From contig NZ_CP031466.1 of assembly GCF_003368325.1 (NCBI RefSeq), positions 62,001 to 126,000 of the forward strand: DNA of 64,000 nucleotides, in the 5' to 3' direction. Positions within the stretch are counted from its first letter, which is position 1. Each line of letters opens with the position of its first letter. Below the pieces are notes generated by a model, which saw only the letters and a list, made by a program, of their open reading frames with translations, made no database searches and was not told the DNA's origin. The stretch is from Paraburkholderia caffeinilytica (GTDB taxonomy: Bacteria; Pseudomonadota; Gammaproteobacteria; Burkholderiales; Burkholderiaceae). The position numbers and the translations under genes were made by a program. This document shows positions 63,839-64,000 of the stretch, piece by piece.

Positions 63839-64000
63839 ATGACCGCCTGTCTCGCCGGAGCGTGAAGCAATCCGCAAGGTTGCTCGCGTCTTCGGCCGGG
63901 AAGCGGCGTCACATTGCCTGCTGCACAGGCGTCATGGTGTCCGATGAGACAGCGCATCGCGCTGTACCGGACACTTTGTGTTTACGTAATAATCGCGAGG

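Overview
The window is high-GC DNA with dense, mostly bidirectional coding and protein families typical of beta-proteobacteria. It most resembles a plant- or soil-associated Burkholderiaceae (Paraburkholderia/Caballeronia/Burkholderia type). I base this on product types and on promoter motifs of the HrpB/HrpX kind; no database comparison was possible.

Region 1 (1-23.6 kb) looks like a type III secretion (T3S) effector and regulator neighbourhood. I find eight exact plant-inducible-promoter (PIP/hrpII) boxes, TTCGB-N15-TTCGB, plus one with a single mismatch. Eight of the nine have a YANNNT or near-YANNNT -10 element 31-32 bp downstream. Each box lies upstream of a gene for a protein with a Ser/Thr/Pro/Ala-rich, effector-like N-terminus: an amidohydrolase, a J-like domain protein, a SET-domain protein, a 68-aa protein, a coiled-coil protein, an ankyrin protein, two proteins of unknown fold and an alpha/beta hydrolase. 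Between them lie two ECF sigma systems (one fused to receiver-like and PAS domains), a malate:quinone oxidoreductase, a cupin, an ACT-domain protein and a methyltransferase. At the right edge are a broken HrpG-like response regulator, a truncated transglycosylase-like ORF and an integrase remnant cut by an IS3-family element.

Region 2 (24-29 kb) is the IS3 element, an unknown 451-aa protein that has lost its own start, a second IS end, a DUF1488 gene and a small conserved ORF. Region 3 (29-35 kb) is an amino-acid catabolism cluster on the minus strand: a frameshifted ornithine cyclodeaminase-like gene, type II asparaginase, D-amino-acid dehydrogenase and a GlxA-type regulator, with a divergent Leu/Ile/Val-type binding protein.

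Region 4 (35.4-50.2 kb) is a mosaic mobile island. Two XRE repressors, each with twin palindromic operators, are paired divergently with two members of an unknown ~150-aa family. Between them are a HAD-like gene, small hypothetical genes, a truncated large serine recombinase and an IS66 remnant. A Tn7-like module follows: tniQ-a, then tnsA, tnsB, tnsC and tniQ-b in one transcription unit. The tns genes are visibly more A+T-rich than their surroundings.

Region 5 (50.4-64 kb) is metabolic: a chemoreceptor, then a LacI regulator divergent (with two operators) from a sugar ABC transporter operon ending in a sugar epimerase and a P-loop kinase. After these come a Crp/Fnr regulator, RidA, a 4-hydroxyphenylpyruvate dioxygenase, a SnoaL-like fragment and alanine racemase.

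Several genes are broken by one- or two-base shifts (response regulator, cyclodeaminase, IS3 orfB). Some of these could be assembly errors rather than real decay.
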